A DNA stretch of 64,000 nucleotides, taken from Dyadobacter soli. GTDB taxonomy: Bacteria; Bacteroidota; Bacteroidia; Cytophagales; Spirosomataceae. Location of the stretch: NCBI RefSeq assembly GCF_900101885.1, contig NZ_FNAN01000001.1, positions 1 to 64,000 on the forward strand. The letters are read 5' to 3'. The notes below the pieces were generated by a model. The model ran no database searches. It was not told where the DNA came from and saw only the letters and a list, made by a program, of their open reading frames with translations. The position numbers and the translations under genes are program-made. Shown one piece after another: positions 1 through 9,687 of the stretch (the first letter of the stretch is position 1; every line of letters begins with the position of its first letter).

Positions 1-3
1 AAG

Positions 4-32
4 AGGCTGTCTCACATGAGGCAGTCTTTTTT
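4..32 (+). terminator. Hairpin and T run at the IS left end
   Basis: An 11-bp stem (4-14 with 17-27, including G-U pairs) is followed by a T run at 27-32. It looks like an intrinsic terminator reading into the element and overlaps the left inverted repeat, so it may shield the transposase gene from outside transcription. Confidence 0.5.
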
Positions 33-96
33 CATTTTCATGGTTGGGTAATTTTTCTGAATTGATTATCTTTAGGTATAAGCAAATCAAGGAAAA

Positions 97-1632
97 ATGG
101 GTCGACGACAGCCTAATTTCAAGCCCTATCACCAGCAGCAGTTAATGCTGCTTCCCCCAAGTTTAGATGAATTAGTCCCCAAAGGTCACGTTGTACGTGT
201 GGTCGATGATGTGATCAATAAGATCAATTTAGAGTCGCTCAATGCTGCCTACTACCTGACCGGCCCGGCGAGCTACCATCCCCAGATGCTGTTAAAAGTG
301 CTTGTATTCGGCTACATGAGCAATATTTATTCAAGTAGGAAGCTGGAAGCGGCTTGTAAGGAGAGCATTTACTTTATGTATTTGAGCTCAATGAGCTTCC
401 CTGATCATAACACCATTAACCGTTTTAGGGGCGTTCGTTTAAAGGATACGTTCAGGACGATTTTTGAGCAAGTGGTCAGCTTGCTTGCCCAGGAAGGATA
501 TCTGAGCATTGAGGAAGTATTTACCGATGGAACCAAAATTGAAGCGAACGCCAATAAATACACATTTGTCTGGAAGAAGGCGATTGCCAGCAATAAGGAG
601 AAAATGAAAAAACAACTGGCTGAGATCTGGGCGTATGCACAGAGCGTGGCTGCCACCGAAGACAACATGCCCGAGCCGCCAGACTTGACCACAATCAATA
701 AGGAGAAAGTCCAGGATACGGTCGATACGCTTAACCAGGTGCTCGGTAAAAAGGAGAACATCGACAAGAAAATGAAGACCAAACTGGGTTATGTGACCAA
801 GCATTACCCGGCCAATATTGCCCGCTACGAGCAGCAGGAAGCCATTTTAGGTAGACGAAACAGTTATAGCAAGACCGATCCTGACGCTACCTTTATGAAG
901 TTGAAGGAGGACCATATGCGCAACGGCCAGCTCAAACCTGCCTATAATGTTCAGATATCAACCTCAAATCAGTTCATCGTAAATTACTCCATCCACCCCA
1001 ATACCACTGATACGAACACGCTGTCCAGTCACCTGGAACAGCATGAGAAAAGCTTTGGCGCTGCCCCCAAATCGCTGACTGCCGATGCCGGTTACGGCTC
1101 GGAGGAAAACTACACTTTATTGGAAGAAAAGAAGGTGACTGCCTTTGTGAAGTACAACCTATTTGACAAACGCCAGAACCGCGCCTTCAACAGGAAACAC
1201 CCATTTGCCACCGACAAACTTTATTACAACCCGGGGCAGGACTATTATATCTGTCCGATGGGTCAGAAAATGGCTTACATAGGCGATCGGACAAGGAAAA
1301 CAACCACCGGCTTTGGGCAGACCGTAAGGCTTTACAAAGCCAGAAACTGTCAAAATTGCCCATTGAACGGAGCTTGTCACAAGTCACAAGGCGATCGGGT
1401 GATTCAGATAAATGTCAATCTAGAAAGGCAAAAGCAGCAAGCTGACCAGCTGCTAACAAGTGAAGAAGGCATCCAGAAACGAAAGAAGCGATGCTATGAT
1501 GTTGAACCGGTCTTTGGCAACATCAAAAACAATCACGGCTTCCGGCGATTCATGCTCCGCGGCAAGCAAAAGGTCGAAATCGAGTGGGGATTAATAGCAT
1601 TAGCCCAAAATCTAAGGAAAAGAGCGGCCTAA
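97..1632 (+). CDS. IS1182-family DDE transposase
   Basis: This 511-residue protein catalyses excision and insertion of its own element. The N-terminal region (about 15-120) has the helical DNA-binding domain typical of IS1182/IS5-like transposases. The catalytic acidic triad is visible as D144 (in VFTDGTKIEAN), D330 (in LTADAGYGSEENY) and E470 (in DVEPVFGNIKNNHGFRRF). A cysteine cluster near residues 395-430 (CPMGQ, CQNCPLNGAC) is the zinc-binding insertion common in this family. The frame is intact and full length, so the element is probably active. Start chosen at the ATG 97, the first in a frame with strong family similarity. Confidence 0.93.
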   Translation: MGRRQPNFKPYHQQQLMLLPPSLDELVPKGHVVRVVDDVINKINLESLNAAYYLTGPASYHPQMLLKVLVFGYMSNIYSSRKLEAACKESIYFMYLSSMSFPDHNTINRFRGVRLKDTFRTIFEQVVSLLAQEGYLSIEEVFTDGTKIEANANKYTFVWKKAIASNKEKMKKQLAEIWAYAQSVAATEDNMPEPPDLTTINKEKVQDTVDTLNQVLGKKENIDKKMKTKLGYVTKHYPANIARYEQQEAILGRRNSYSKTDPDATFMKLKEDHMRNGQLKPAYNVQISTSNQFIVNYSIHPNTTDTNTLSSHLEQHEKSFGAAPKSLTADAGYGSEENYTLLEEKKVTAFVKYNLFDKRQNRAFNRKHPFATDKLYYNPGQDYYICPMGQKMAYIGDRTRKTTTGFGQTVRLYKARNCQNCPLNGACHKSQGDRVIQINVNLERQKQQADQLLTSEEGIQKRKKRCYDVEPVFGNIKNNHGFRRFMLRGKQKVEIEWGLIALAQNLRKRAA

Positions 1633-1727
1633 GACAGCCGTTTTTTGCCTTCATTAACCAAATCGAGCCCAATAGCTTCTTGTCTAAGATATTACTGCCG
1701 ATTCCAGATCATCAAAAATAAAATGAA

Positions 1728-1770
1728 AGAGGGTGCCTCGTTTTTTAATTGAGACACCCTCTATTTTTTT
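1728..1770 (+). terminator. Terminator hairpin at the IS right end
   Basis: The arms 1728-1739 and 1751-1762 pair over 12 bp with one mismatch and are followed by seven T residues (1764-1770). It would end transposase transcription. Because the stem is symmetric and has an A-rich stretch upstream, it may also serve the convergent methyltransferase gene, whose stop codon overlaps the stem. Confidence 0.75.
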
Positions 1771-2543
1771 ATCAGGAAAAATCCTTTGTCATACCCGGCC
1801 TTCACGTGGTCGATCTCCATTTCCTGTTCGCCTGCCACAAACGATTCGAACTCCATTTTGATCTCGTAGCCTTCGAAATGTGCGAGAAAGCGCTTTTCAT
1901 TGAAAAACCAGGCGGGATAATGGGCTTCGTAAATCTCCGGCGGCACTACTTGCAGCGTGAGCCGGTCGGCGCGGTCGCCCTTGATGAAGGCCGTCCGGTC
2001 GACGAGGATGTATTTGAAATTGTACTTTTTAATCTCTTCCAGGAAATCGTGGGGCTTTTCGAGGTATTGCACCACGCTCGATAGCAGCAGTACATTGGCC
2101 TTTTGCGCTGCCATACTTTCTTCGATCGTGAAATGAAATTTTAATATTTCATCCTCAAAATGCGCCTGCCCGCAGCGCACGTAACTTTCCTGTTCCACAA
2201 CGCTCCAATGCAGCCGCACGTTTTGCGGAACGACGTCTTTTACCTGATAATAGGTACTGCCCAATGATCCGCCGAAATCGATCACATTCAGCTCGTTGCC
2301 GCATTCGATAGCAGCATAAAGTAGCGCGGAAATGACGGAATAGGGATAGATTTTTTGATCAAACAAAACCGAATCGCGCTCGTACACCGCTTCGCCGTTC
2401 TTCACTTTCAGGAGCGCATTCTTCGTTTTTTCCAAAATAGGCTCAGCCTCGTAACCTCCGGACAGCGCGGTGAGTGCTTCCCATTTTTTGTAGTCACCAA
2501 ACCAGCCGTACGGATTCTTCTTTTTGGGTTTAAAGAACGACAT
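1761..2543 (-). CDS. SAM-dependent methyltransferase, TIGR04325 type
   Basis: This 260-residue cytosolic protein resembles the TIGR04325 group of putative methyltransferases found in polysaccharide and glycan loci. The SAM-binding motif I is seen as NVIDFGGSLGSTYYQ near residue 88-102. Later motifs are present (LLLSSVVQYLEKPHDFL near 153-170 and ILVDRTAF near 180). The N-terminal NPYGWFGDYKKWEAL is typical of the group. There is no signal peptide or membrane segment. It is divergent from the glycosyltransferase operon starting at 2811 and probably modifies a sugar or lipid-linked intermediate of the same pathway; that role is inferred from context. The insertion sequence abuts its stop codon without changing the protein visibly. 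Confidence 0.8.
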   Translation of the reverse strand: MSFFKPKKKNPYGWFGDYKKWEALTALSGGYEAEPILEKTKNALLKVKNGEAVYERDSVLFDQKIYPYSVISALLYAAIECGNELNVIDFGGSLGSTYYQVKDVVPQNVRLHWSVVEQESYVRCGQAHFEDEILKFHFTIEESMAAQKANVLLLSSVVQYLEKPHDFLEEIKKYNFKYILVDRTAFIKGDRADRLTLQVVPPEIYEAHYPAWFFNEKRFLAHFEGYEIKMEFESFVAGEQEMEIDHVKAGYDKGFFLIKK

Positions 2544-2810
2544 ATTATTCTTTTAGGATTGCCCGCAAGTTAAGGCTTTATTTAGTAACTCCGGTATAAT
2601 ACGATCTTAGCACAGCCAACTCGATGAATATGAGCGTAGTTGTAAATTATATAACTGACAGTCAATTATTTCAAAAGATATTTTCCAACCTTGTCTCTGA
2701 AAAAATAGTCGGTAATATATTATTTTACCAACCGGGAGGATAGCCACTTTTACGATTTATCACAGATATTTGTACAAGAAGTTACCCTCTTCTACCCCTA
2801 ACATACTTTA

Positions 2811-3800
2811 ATGCAGCATTTTTGTACCCTTTTCAACTCGGGCTACCTCTCGCGGGGATTGGCGATGTACCATTCGCTGGTGCGGCAAGGGGCTGATTTT
2901 CACTTGTATATTTTCGCATTCGACGATGCCTCCGATGCATTGCTGCGCCGCCTGGAGCTGCCGCACGCGACAGTCATTTCACTGCAAGAATTCGAAACCC
3001 CCGACCTGCTGGCGGTAAAGGGTACACGTACGGCGGGGGAGTATTGCTGGACCTGCACGTCCTTCACGATCTGGCATTGCATTCACACGTTTGCTCTCGA
3101 CCATTGCACTTATGTCGATGCGGACCTGCTGTTTTTTGCCAACCCGAAAGTCCTCACCGACGAAATGGGCGAAAATTCCGTGCTGATCACCGCGCACCGC
3201 TATGCCGCGGAGTACGATCAGTCGGAGAATAGCGGCATTTACTGTGTTCAGTTTGTGACATTTAAAAATACACCCGACGGCCTGGCAACGCTTGCCTGGT
3301 GGATGAATGCCTGCCTGGAATGGTGCTATGCCCGGTTCGAGGACGGCAAGTTCGGGGATCAGAAGTACCTCGACGACTGGACCGAGCGCTTCGCAGGTGT
3401 ACACGTGCTGGCCCATGCGGGTGGTGGGGTTGCGCCCTGGAACTCTGTCGATTATGCTTGTGAGAATGTGAATGAGCAGGTGTTTGTGCGCAAATCAGGG
3501 GAACAGGCGGTCCCGCTCGTATTCTACCATTTTCACGATTTCCGGTACTGTGTGGATGGCAGCTTCCGTCTCACAGCCGAGCAATACCGACTTCCCGAAG
3601 GCATCGTCCGGTATGTATACGGCCCCTATATCCAAGCACTTTCCGCTGCGGAATCGCAAATCATAGCGACTGATCCGACGGCTGTTTTCCATGAGCCACC
3701 GATGGTTTTGAAATGGATAAAGGTCAGTTTGTCGCGACGTATACAGTTCCGGTTGCGGGGCCGCTATAAGAATTATACCAAAAAGAATGCATTAACCTAA
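2811..3800 (+). CDS. Glycosyltransferase, GT8-like nucleotide-sugar transferase
   Basis: This 329-residue protein begins with MQHFCTLFNSGYLSRGLAMYHSL, the typical opening of GT-A fold transferases that extend sugars from a nucleotide donor. A DxD-type metal and donor site is visible as YVDADLLFF (about residues 103-111). There is no signal peptide or membrane anchor. It is the first gene of a plus-strand run with the cupin gene (18-bp gap) and a GT2 gene (24-bp gap), which points to assembly of a cell-surface glycan. Donor and acceptor cannot be read from the sequence. Confidence 0.8.
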   Translation: MQHFCTLFNSGYLSRGLAMYHSLVRQGADFHLYIFAFDDASDALLRRLELPHATVISLQEFETPDLLAVKGTRTAGEYCWTCTSFTIWHCIHTFALDHCTYVDADLLFFANPKVLTDEMGENSVLITAHRYAAEYDQSENSGIYCVQFVTFKNTPDGLATLAWWMNACLEWCYARFEDGKFGDQKYLDDWTERFAGVHVLAHAGGGVAPWNSVDYACENVNEQVFVRKSGEQAVPLVFYHFHDFRYCVDGSFRLTAEQYRLPEGIVRYVYGPYIQALSAAESQIIATDPTAVFHEPPMVLKWIKVSLSRRIQFRLRGRYKNYTKKNALT

Positions 3801-3818
3801 TCTAATCGTAAACACCCC

Positions 3819-4199
3819 TTGGCTCATTTAATCAACCTGAAAACCTTTACGGATACCCGCGGCAGCCTGACTGTCATCGAGCGCGTGATCCCGTTCGAAA
3901 TCAAACGTATCTTTTACGTCAACGGGCCCGATCATTTCAAAAATAGCGGCAGGCGCCAGGCCATGAAGCAGGCTGTCATTTGTCTGAAAGGAAGTTGCCT
4001 CATTACCAGCCACACCGGTACCGAAGAGCAACGCTTTGTGCTGAATACGGCGGACCAATGCCTGCTGCTCGCGCCCGAAGACCGTCACGAGATGCTCGAA
4101 ATCACGGACGAATCCATTCTGATGGTGCTGGCCTCAGAGCCATTCGAGCATGAGATCGTCGTGCAGGAGCCCCGGGAATACGAATTTTCGCTTACTTAA
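3819..4199 (+). CDS. FdtA/QdtA-like cupin, possible sugar 3,4-ketoisomerase
   Basis: This 126-residue single-domain cupin matches the WxcM/FdtA family, whose members isomerise dTDP-4-keto-6-deoxyglucose to the 3-keto sugar on the way to 3-amino-deoxy sugars. Family marks include the opening FTDTRGSLTVIE, the IKRIFYVNG strand, then RRQAMKQAVICLKGSC and the C-terminal LLLAPEDRHEM. The usual FdtA signature RG(x)H...H is altered here (the second region reads GRRQAMKQ where many members have RGxHAH), so enzymatic activity is less certain than the fold. The start is TTG at 3819; no ATG occurs before the conserved domain. It lies between glycosyltransferase genes. Confidence 0.75.
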   Translation: MAHLINLKTFTDTRGSLTVIERVIPFEIKRIFYVNGPDHFKNSGRRQAMKQAVICLKGSCLITSHTGTEEQRFVLNTADQCLLLAPEDRHEMLEITDESILMVLASEPFEHEIVVQEPREYEFSLT

Positions 4200-4223
4200 C
4201 GGATTGTTAACGAGCCAGATGTA

Positions 4224-5087
4224 ATGCATACCCCGCTGCCGAAAATTACCGTCGTGACCCCATCGTTCAACCAGGCGAAATACCTGGAAAGTACCATTCT
4301 TTCCGTGCTTGGGCAGGGCTACCCCAACCTGGAATACATGATCATCGACGGCGGCAGTACCGATGGGTCGGTAGACATTATCCAGAAGTATGAGCAGCAG
4401 CTTGCCTATTGGGTAAGCGAGCCCGATAACGGCCTGTACGACGCATTACAAAAAGGCTTCGCGCGGTCGTCGGGAGACATCATGGCCTGGCTCAATGCCG
4501 ATGATATGTACCATTCGAAATCCCTGTTCACGGTTGCGGAAATGTTCGGGCGGTTTGAGCATGTGAAATGGATTATGGGCACCAACACGTTTTTCGACGA
4601 AGCGGGCCGGCCGTTCGTATACGACGACCTGCCGTACGGTCAACGCTGGTCGCGGTTACGGCTGCAATTGTACGATGGGCGGTTTATTCAGCAGGAATCC
4701 GTTTTCTGGCGGCGCACATTGTGGCAGCAGGCGGGTGGCTTTATCGATCAGAATTATGCATTAGCGGCCGATTTCGAGCTTTGGCTGCGGTTTTTCAAGT
4801 ACGAGCGCTTGTATTCGACCTCATTCATGCTCGGTGGCTTCCGCTTCCGGACCGAAAACCAGAAGAGCTACAATCAGCGCGATCAATACCTTGCAGAAAT
4901 GAAGCGTTTGCTCGCAAAAGAAAACAGCAATGCACCACAACTGGCACTTTGCCGCGTGATGATGTTTTTAATTAGAATAGTACCCAAAAGAAAATGGCGG
5001 AGCCGCCTGTTGGCGAAGGTGCTCGGTTTGCCTCCCAAAATTGTATTCGACAGAAATGCCGGAATGGTGATGCAGAATGTTTCTTAG
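4224..5087 (+). CDS. Family 2 glycosyltransferase
   Basis: This 287-residue GT-A transferase shows the GT2 opening ([18 protein letters not shown], residues 8-25), the nucleotide-binding stretch [14 protein letters not shown] near residue 40, [14 protein letters not shown] near 70, and the metal-binding LNADD near 91. The later [14 protein letters not shown] and [13 protein letters not shown] segments hold the likely catalytic acid. It is soluble and cytosolic and is the last gene of the plus-strand glycan run. Its stop overlaps the stop of the convergent GT2 gene by 4 bp. The sugar specificity is unknown. Confidence 0.88.
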   Translation: MHTPLPKITVVTPSFNQAKYLESTILSVLGQGYPNLEYMIIDGGSTDGSVDIIQKYEQQLAYWVSEPDNGLYDALQKGFARSSGDIMAWLNADDMYHSKSLFTVAEMFGRFEHVKWIMGTNTFFDEAGRPFVYDDLPYGQRWSRLRLQLYDGRFIQQESVFWRRTLWQQAGGFIDQNYALAADFELWLRFFKYERLYSTSFMLGGFRFRTENQKSYNQRDQYLAEMKRLLAKENSNAPQLALCRVMMFLIRIVPKRKWRSRLLAKVLGLPPKIVFDRNAGMVMQNVS

Positions 5088-5788
5088 CGGTTGAAAAGCC
5101 GCTCCTTCAACCTTTTGAACAAAAATCTCAGGTAAATAGCCGGGCCGAAATGTCGCAAGATCAGTCCGGCTTTTTCTTGCTCGAAGACGGCGTCTTTCTG
5201 CAACGACGATATGCCCGTATCGTTGAAAATAGCAATGTCGAAATCTCTGAAAATGAACTGGTAACGCTTGTCGCTGTGACACTGCATGTTGAACACGTGG
5301 TCGGCGGAAATGCGGTAACGGGTGTCGTACCTGCGCGTGGAAAATATCCCCGCCGGGTAGATGATCGCCTGGTGGTTGATGCCCGTCTTCGCCTGCTTGT
5401 AAGGCGCCATTTCGCCCAGGTATTTCTGGCCTGCTTTGAGGACGCTTCCGTAGTAAATCGCTTGCGTATCGGTTAACTGTTCCGCCATTCCGGAGAATGC
5501 GGAGGTTAGAATATCGTCGGCACCAATGAAGTAGATCCATTGCCCGCGCGCGTGGTCGAGGGCTTTGTTCATGGCCTCGTAAATACCGCTGTCTCGTTCG
5601 CTTTTCCAGAAAGCGATGTTGTCGGTATTTTCATAAAGGATAGCGGCGGTGCGGTCGGTGCTGCCGCCGTCCATGACAATGATCTCTAAATGAGGATATT
5701 GCTGATCGTAGATGCTGTCGAGGCACCGTTGCAAAAACTTTTCCGCATTGTATGTGACCAGGATGACGGAGATCAGTGGGTTATTCAT
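5084..5788 (-). CDS. Family 2 glycosyltransferase
   Basis: This 234-residue protein has the GT2 signatures [21 protein letters not shown] (N-terminus), [35 protein letters not shown] and FIGADDIL, so it transfers a sugar from a nucleotide donor onto a growing glycan. It resembles the transferase at 4224-5087 in motif order but is shorter at the C-terminus. It is the third gene of a tightly packed minus-strand unit: only 3 bp separate it from the gene starting at 6646. The two transferase units converge here. Confidence 0.87.
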   Translation of the reverse strand: MNNPLISVILVTYNAEKFLQRCLDSIYDQQYPHLEIIVMDGGSTDRTAAILYENTDNIAFWKSERDSGIYEAMNKALDHARGQWIYFIGADDILTSAFSGMAEQLTDTQAIYYGSVLKAGQKYLGEMAPYKQAKTGINHQAIIYPAGIFSTRRYDTRYRISADHVFNMQCHSDKRYQFIFRDFDIAIFNDTGISSLQKDAVFEQEKAGLILRHFGPAIYLRFLFKRLKERLFNR

Positions 5789-5791
5789 GCA

Positions 5792-6646
5792 TTAAAGCGC
5801 AAATTCTCTTTCGGTCAGTCGCACCGGCTCGACGTGGGCAATGTATTGATGAAGCCCCTGGCCGCAGTACACCGTCTTGTTCAACAATGCCTCCGTAAGG
5901 TATGCCTCGTTCTTGGGGCAATGGCCACGGTCGACCTCGGGGTGGTAAATGTGAAAAACGACCCCGGCAAATTTGGCGGCGCGTTTTTTGAGACCCGAAT
6001 TAAGCAGCCTGACTGCAATTTCATTATCCTCGCGGCCCCAGCCGTGAAAAACTTCATTGTATCCGTTCACGCGCAGCAGGTCCTCGCGCCAGAACGCCAT
6101 GTTGCAGCCGCGCAATGCGAAAATATCGTGCGTTTTGTAACGGTCGGCCATGTACCGGCTTAGCCATGCAATGCTGAACCGGTTCGTAAAGTTGCCAAGC
6201 CCCGACTGGAACGGCGTGACCTGCGACTTGCGCAGGCTGAGCATTTTTTCGGAAAGTTCGCGGTTCATCAGCACCCTGCTGCCTGCTACGAAAGTCCCCC
6301 GTTTGCTCAGTGAAAGGTGGTCTTTGATAAAATTTTTATGGAGAATGAGGTCGCCGTCGATCTGGATAATGTAGTCGCACGAACTCGTGGCAATGGCTTT
6401 ATTGCGGATTTTTGACAGCTGAAAACCTTCGTCTTCCTGCCATACATGAACCAGTTTCACCGGAAACATCGGCCGCAACGCTTCGATCACCTCCGCGGTT
6501 TGCCCGGTGGAGCCATCATCGGCGATAATTACTTCATCGGGCAATACCGACTGCCCCAATACGCTGAGCAGGCAAAGCTGCAATGCTTCCGGCCAATTGT
6601 AGGTGGAAATAATCAGCGCGCTTTTAGAGAAGGTTTTCATATCCAT
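5792..6646 (-). CDS. Family 2 glycosyltransferase with GT7-like C-terminal domain
   Basis: This 284-residue protein has a GT2 N-terminal half (SALIISTYNWPEAL, VIIADDGSTGQTAEVI, IIQIDGDLILH with the DxD site) and a C-terminal half of the galactosyltransferase type (RGCNMAFWREDLLRVNGYNE followed by GWGREDNEIAVRLLNSG). This layout is common in transferases that add sugars to lipooligosaccharide or capsule. It is a paralogue of the next gene upstream, and their reading frames overlap by 23 bp, which suggests translational coupling after a local duplication. Confidence 0.87.
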   Translation of the reverse strand: MDMKTFSKSALIISTYNWPEALQLCLLSVLGQSVLPDEVIIADDGSTGQTAEVIEALRPMFPVKLVHVWQEDEGFQLSKIRNKAIATSSCDYIIQIDGDLILHKNFIKDHLSLSKRGTFVAGSRVLMNRELSEKMLSLRKSQVTPFQSGLGNFTNRFSIAWLSRYMADRYKTHDIFALRGCNMAFWREDLLRVNGYNEVFHGWGREDNEIAVRLLNSGLKKRAAKFAGVVFHIYHPEVDRGHCPKNEAYLTEALLNKTVYCGQGLHQYIAHVEPVRLTEREFAL

Positions 6647-7424
6647 TACGGCATCTTTTGACTTTTGTTAGCAGGGTATTTTCGATGATCTCGCGATGAA
6701 ACGGCTCGTTCGACCGGGGCAGTTCTTCGTGATGAAGGTGGTATTGCACCGCGCCCAGCTTCACGATCTTCTTGATGATATTGTTATTGATGAAGCGGGC
6801 TGCCAGTTCTTCGTCTTCGTGGCCCCACCCGCTGAGTTCGTTGTTATAGCCGTTTACCCGCAGGAAATCGTCTTTCCAGTATGCCAGGTTGCTGCCGCGC
6901 ACACTCCGCGATTTCATTTCCTTTCGCTGCCCGAGCGATTGCAGCACCGGCAGCCGCACGGCATTGAAGCGGTTGTAAACGCCCTTTGAAAAGATACTTA
7001 CAGTCGAATCGGCATTCCGGAGCAGCTCGTCGGTTTTCGCGGGCGTAAGGCGCGCACGCGTACCGCGTATGAAGGCGCCGCGCTCGGCCGCCGCGATGTG
7101 ATCCTGGATGAACGAGCTATGCAAAAGCACGTCGCCATCCACCTGGATTAGATACGAACCCGAGCATTGGCCGACCGCCTTGTTGAGAATCTGGCTTTTA
7201 CGGAAACCGAGGTCCTCGTGCCAGGCATGGATGATAGGTACGGGAAACTTTTCCTGCATTTTGCGGACAAGTTCTTTGGTCCGTTCGTCGGACCCGTCGT
7301 CGGCAATAACCACCTCCGTTGGTAAAATTTTTTGCTTACTAACGCTCAAAAGGCTGCAATGCAGCGCTTCCGCCCAGTTATAAGTAGCGATAATGAGCGA
7401 TGTTGTCTGTGCGGAGACCATCAA
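6624..7424 (-). CDS. Family 2 glycosyltransferase with GT7-like C-terminal domain
   Basis: This 266-residue protein is first in the minus-strand transferase unit. Signatures are TSLIIATYNWAEALHCSLLSV, VVIADDGSDERTKEL, LIQVDGDVLLHSSFI (DxD), RGSNLAYWKDDFLRVNGYNNE and GWGHEDEELAARFIN. Order and spacing match the downstream paralogue at 5792-6646 along the whole length, so the pair arose by tandem duplication. Two ATG codons are adjacent at the start (Met-Met); either could be used. The promoter should lie in the gene-free stretch above 7424. Confidence 0.87.
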   Translation of the reverse strand: MMVSAQTTSLIIATYNWAEALHCSLLSVSKQKILPTEVVIADDGSDERTKELVRKMQEKFPVPIIHAWHEDLGFRKSQILNKAVGQCSGSYLIQVDGDVLLHSSFIQDHIAAAERGAFIRGTRARLTPAKTDELLRNADSTVSIFSKGVYNRFNAVRLPVLQSLGQRKEMKSRSVRGSNLAYWKDDFLRVNGYNNELSGWGHEDEELAARFINNNIIKKIVKLGAVQYHLHHEELPRSNEPFHREIIENTLLTKVKRCRNGYENLL

Positions 7425-8113
7425 TAATCTGAGTTATTTTCCTGATACACCTGGTGTCGGATATTTCAAAAGCCTTCCTGGTCTGATTGTCAACCATACT
7501 TTTCCTTTTTGAAGGGATATAGCAAGCATGAGACACACGCGGATTATCCATGGTTGTAACCGAATGATAATTCATCGGTTAAATAGATAATTGCCTATCC
7601 GAAAGAGGAAAAATACAATTCAGGCCGGGAAATGAGGAATTATTCGGGAAACCGCCAGTTACTTGTGTTACTATACGTTGGGCGGTATTTGCGCCGGACC
7701 TGCGGCGAGAGGTTATGCAGAAAACTGTTGATAGGGGACATGCTTTACGTTTGTTAGGGATTGAGCGTCTTCTCTTTTTTGGAGACGTCATAAAGATCGA
7801 AAAAGTATAATAATTAAAGCAAAGCAGTTTCTGATTTTTTCTAATTTATTTTTAATCTTCCTCTGAATGTTGATTTGGAGTGGATTAGGTAAGAATATAC
7901 AGAAAAAAGCCACTCTGTGCGCTTGAATGGCGTTTTTAAGGCTAATTGCGTTAGTCTGCCAGGCTGCCGGTGGGTTATTCAAAACTCCCGACTGGGCAAT
8001 CGAATGGACCCGTTAGCCAAGCAAGAAAAAGCCCCGTTTCGTTCCGGATGGATTTGCGAAAATCGTATAGTAATTAGTGGTAATCCTATACAGATCAATA
8101 CACTGATACGTCG
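7425..8113. other. Gene-free stretch
   Basis: About 690 bp between the start of the glycosyltransferase unit and the end of the sulfatase gene. Only short reading frames without family character are present. It presumably holds the promoter of the glycosyltransferase unit. No convincing terminator, repeat or RNA gene was recognised. Confidence 0.6.
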
Positions 8114-9547
8114 TTATTTCTTCCCGATCAATGCCCTGAGCTGGCTGCGCAGCGAATCGCGCAGTGTTCCCGCCATTTGCGCTTCGATATTATCCGTTTC
8201 GTCCGGGTCGTTCCGGTGATCATAAAGCTCGCGCGCGACGACCGAATCGGTATTGAAGCGATACCATTCGGTGTAGCGATAGCGGTCGGTGCGGAGTGAG
8301 TAGCCCATGGTTTCGATCTTGCTTTCATTTTGCAGGGCAGCGTATGGGCGGATAAACTGGCTCAATGCAAAACCTTTGAATGCAGCCTGAGGATTTTGAA
8401 GCAATGCAGACAAGCTGTGGCCTTGTACCTCCCTTCGCCGCGGCAAGCCGCAAAGCTCCGAAAGGGTAGGATACAAGTCGAGCAGCTCCACAATCGCGTC
8501 CGACTTCGCTGGCTTTGCAATGCCCGGCGTAGCGATGATGAATGGCACGCGGACTGCATTTTCAAAGTTGGTCGATTTGGCCCACTGGCCCTGCTCGCCG
8601 AGGTGAAAACCATGGTCCGACACAAGTACGATAATGGTATTCCGGCGGAGCTTCAACCGATCCAACTCAGCAAGTACCTTACCGATCTGGGCATCTGTGT
8701 AGCTCACCGCTGCGTAATATCCCTGCCACAATTGCTTCGCCAGTTGTTCCGAAATGGGTTCTTGCTGCGGAATATCCGAATAGCCGTGCAGCTCCTGCGA
8801 GTTGTGGAACGCGATGGCGGGCGCGTTTTTGGGACGTTGGTATTTTGGAAAAGGGAAATTGGTTTTATCAAACGGCTTCCAGTACTTATCAGGTGCGGTG
8901 AACGGCAAATGCGGACGCCGGAAGCCTATCGCCAGAAAAAATGGTTTCCCCGCAACCTGCCGCAATACCTCGATGGACGCCTCGGCTACCTTGCCATCGA
9001 TATAGGAAGTATCGGCTGTGGTTTCGCGCTCGGTGGACGCGCCTTTTCCGCCTTTCAGATTGGCGTCGAGGATGTATTTGTGGCCTTTCCCATTGCCCGT
9101 GACATTGTACATAACCGGCCCCGACCACGAGGCACTGTCCTGATGCGATGCCGGGTCATGGAAAATCTTCCCGACCTGCGCCGTAACGTAACCATTGTTT
9201 TTGAAATGCTGCGGCAGCGTGACGGCATCCGGCATGGTCTCCCGGAATGCCCTTTTTAAGCCCCATACCTGCGTTTCGTCGGGTCGCAGGCCTGTGAGCA
9301 TGGACGTACGCGAGGGGGAGCATACCGCCTGCTGGCAATAGGCGCGGCTGAATAGCGTGCCTGTACGTGCGAGCGCGTCCATGTGCGGGGTGCGTGCGAG
9401 GGCATCACCATAGCAACCCATTGCCGGCCGAAGGTCGTCCACCATGATAAAAAGCACATTCGGCTTCGGCGCCGCATTTGGCCTGCCGTGGGTATTGAGT
9501 GCTGCACCAGCCAGCGCCAGCAGTAGGAGAAATTTCACAGAATGCAT
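8114..9547 (-). CDS. Sulfatase, iduronate-2-sulfatase-like
   Basis: This 477-residue exported enzyme hydrolyses sulfate esters, probably on a polysaccharide. A signal peptide covers about residues 1-21. The metal-binding VDD (36-38) precedes the sulfatase signature CSPSRTSMLTG, in which C76 is the residue converted to formylglycine. HLPF, the SDHGFHLGEQGQW block and DPDETDN near the C-terminus fit the iduronate-2-sulfatase branch. Activity would need a formylglycine-generating enzyme encoded elsewhere. It is transcribed alone; no SusC/SusD partner is nearby, so the substrate is open. Confidence 0.9.
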   Translation of the reverse strand: MHSVKFLLLLALAGAALNTHGRPNAAPKPNVLFIMVDDLRPAMGCYGDALARTPHMDALARTGTLFSRAYCQQAVCSPSRTSMLTGLRPDETQVWGLKRAFRETMPDAVTLPQHFKNNGYVTAQVGKIFHDPASHQDSASWSGPVMYNVTGNGKGHKYILDANLKGGKGASTERETTADTSYIDGKVAEASIEVLRQVAGKPFFLAIGFRRPHLPFTAPDKYWKPFDKTNFPFPKYQRPKNAPAIAFHNSQELHGYSDIPQQEPISEQLAKQLWQGYYAAVSYTDAQIGKVLAELDRLKLRRNTIIVLVSDHGFHLGEQGQWAKSTNFENAVRVPFIIATPGIAKPAKSDAIVELLDLYPTLSELCGLPRRREVQGHSLSALLQNPQAAFKGFALSQFIRPYAALQNESKIETMGYSLRTDRYRYTEWYRFNTDSVVARELYDHRNDPDETDNIEAQMAGTLRDSLRSQLRALIGKK

Positions 9548-9687
9548 TGTTGTATTGTTAACCTATCAAATTTATAGTTTTTAATATTGATAAAGACTAT
9601 TCCAAAACATAAGACGGTAGGAACCTGCAATAGCCATCTTTTGCCATTCGTTACACAAGTAACCGTTATTCACTAAAATATCACTCA

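Larger units (their letters stand above)
2..1762 (+). mobile_element. IS1182-family insertion sequence
   Basis: The element carries one transposase gene between imperfect terminal inverted repeats. The left end reads AGAGGCTGTCTCA at 2-14 and the right end reads TGAGACACCCTCT at 1750-1762; these are complementary at 12 of 13 positions. Each end also lies in its own hairpin followed by a T run. The right end overlaps the stop codon of the neighbouring minus-strand methyltransferase gene (1761-1763), so insertion at the very end of that gene, or reuse of a pre-existing terminator there, is likely. The left flank lies outside the window, so no target duplication can be checked and the true left boundary could be a few bases further left. 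Confidence 0.7.

Noticed and set aside
7378..7982. Short minus-strand frames in the gap above the glycosyltransferases
   Set aside because: They overlap the true gene start or have a composition typical of untranslated DNA, and no domain is visible.
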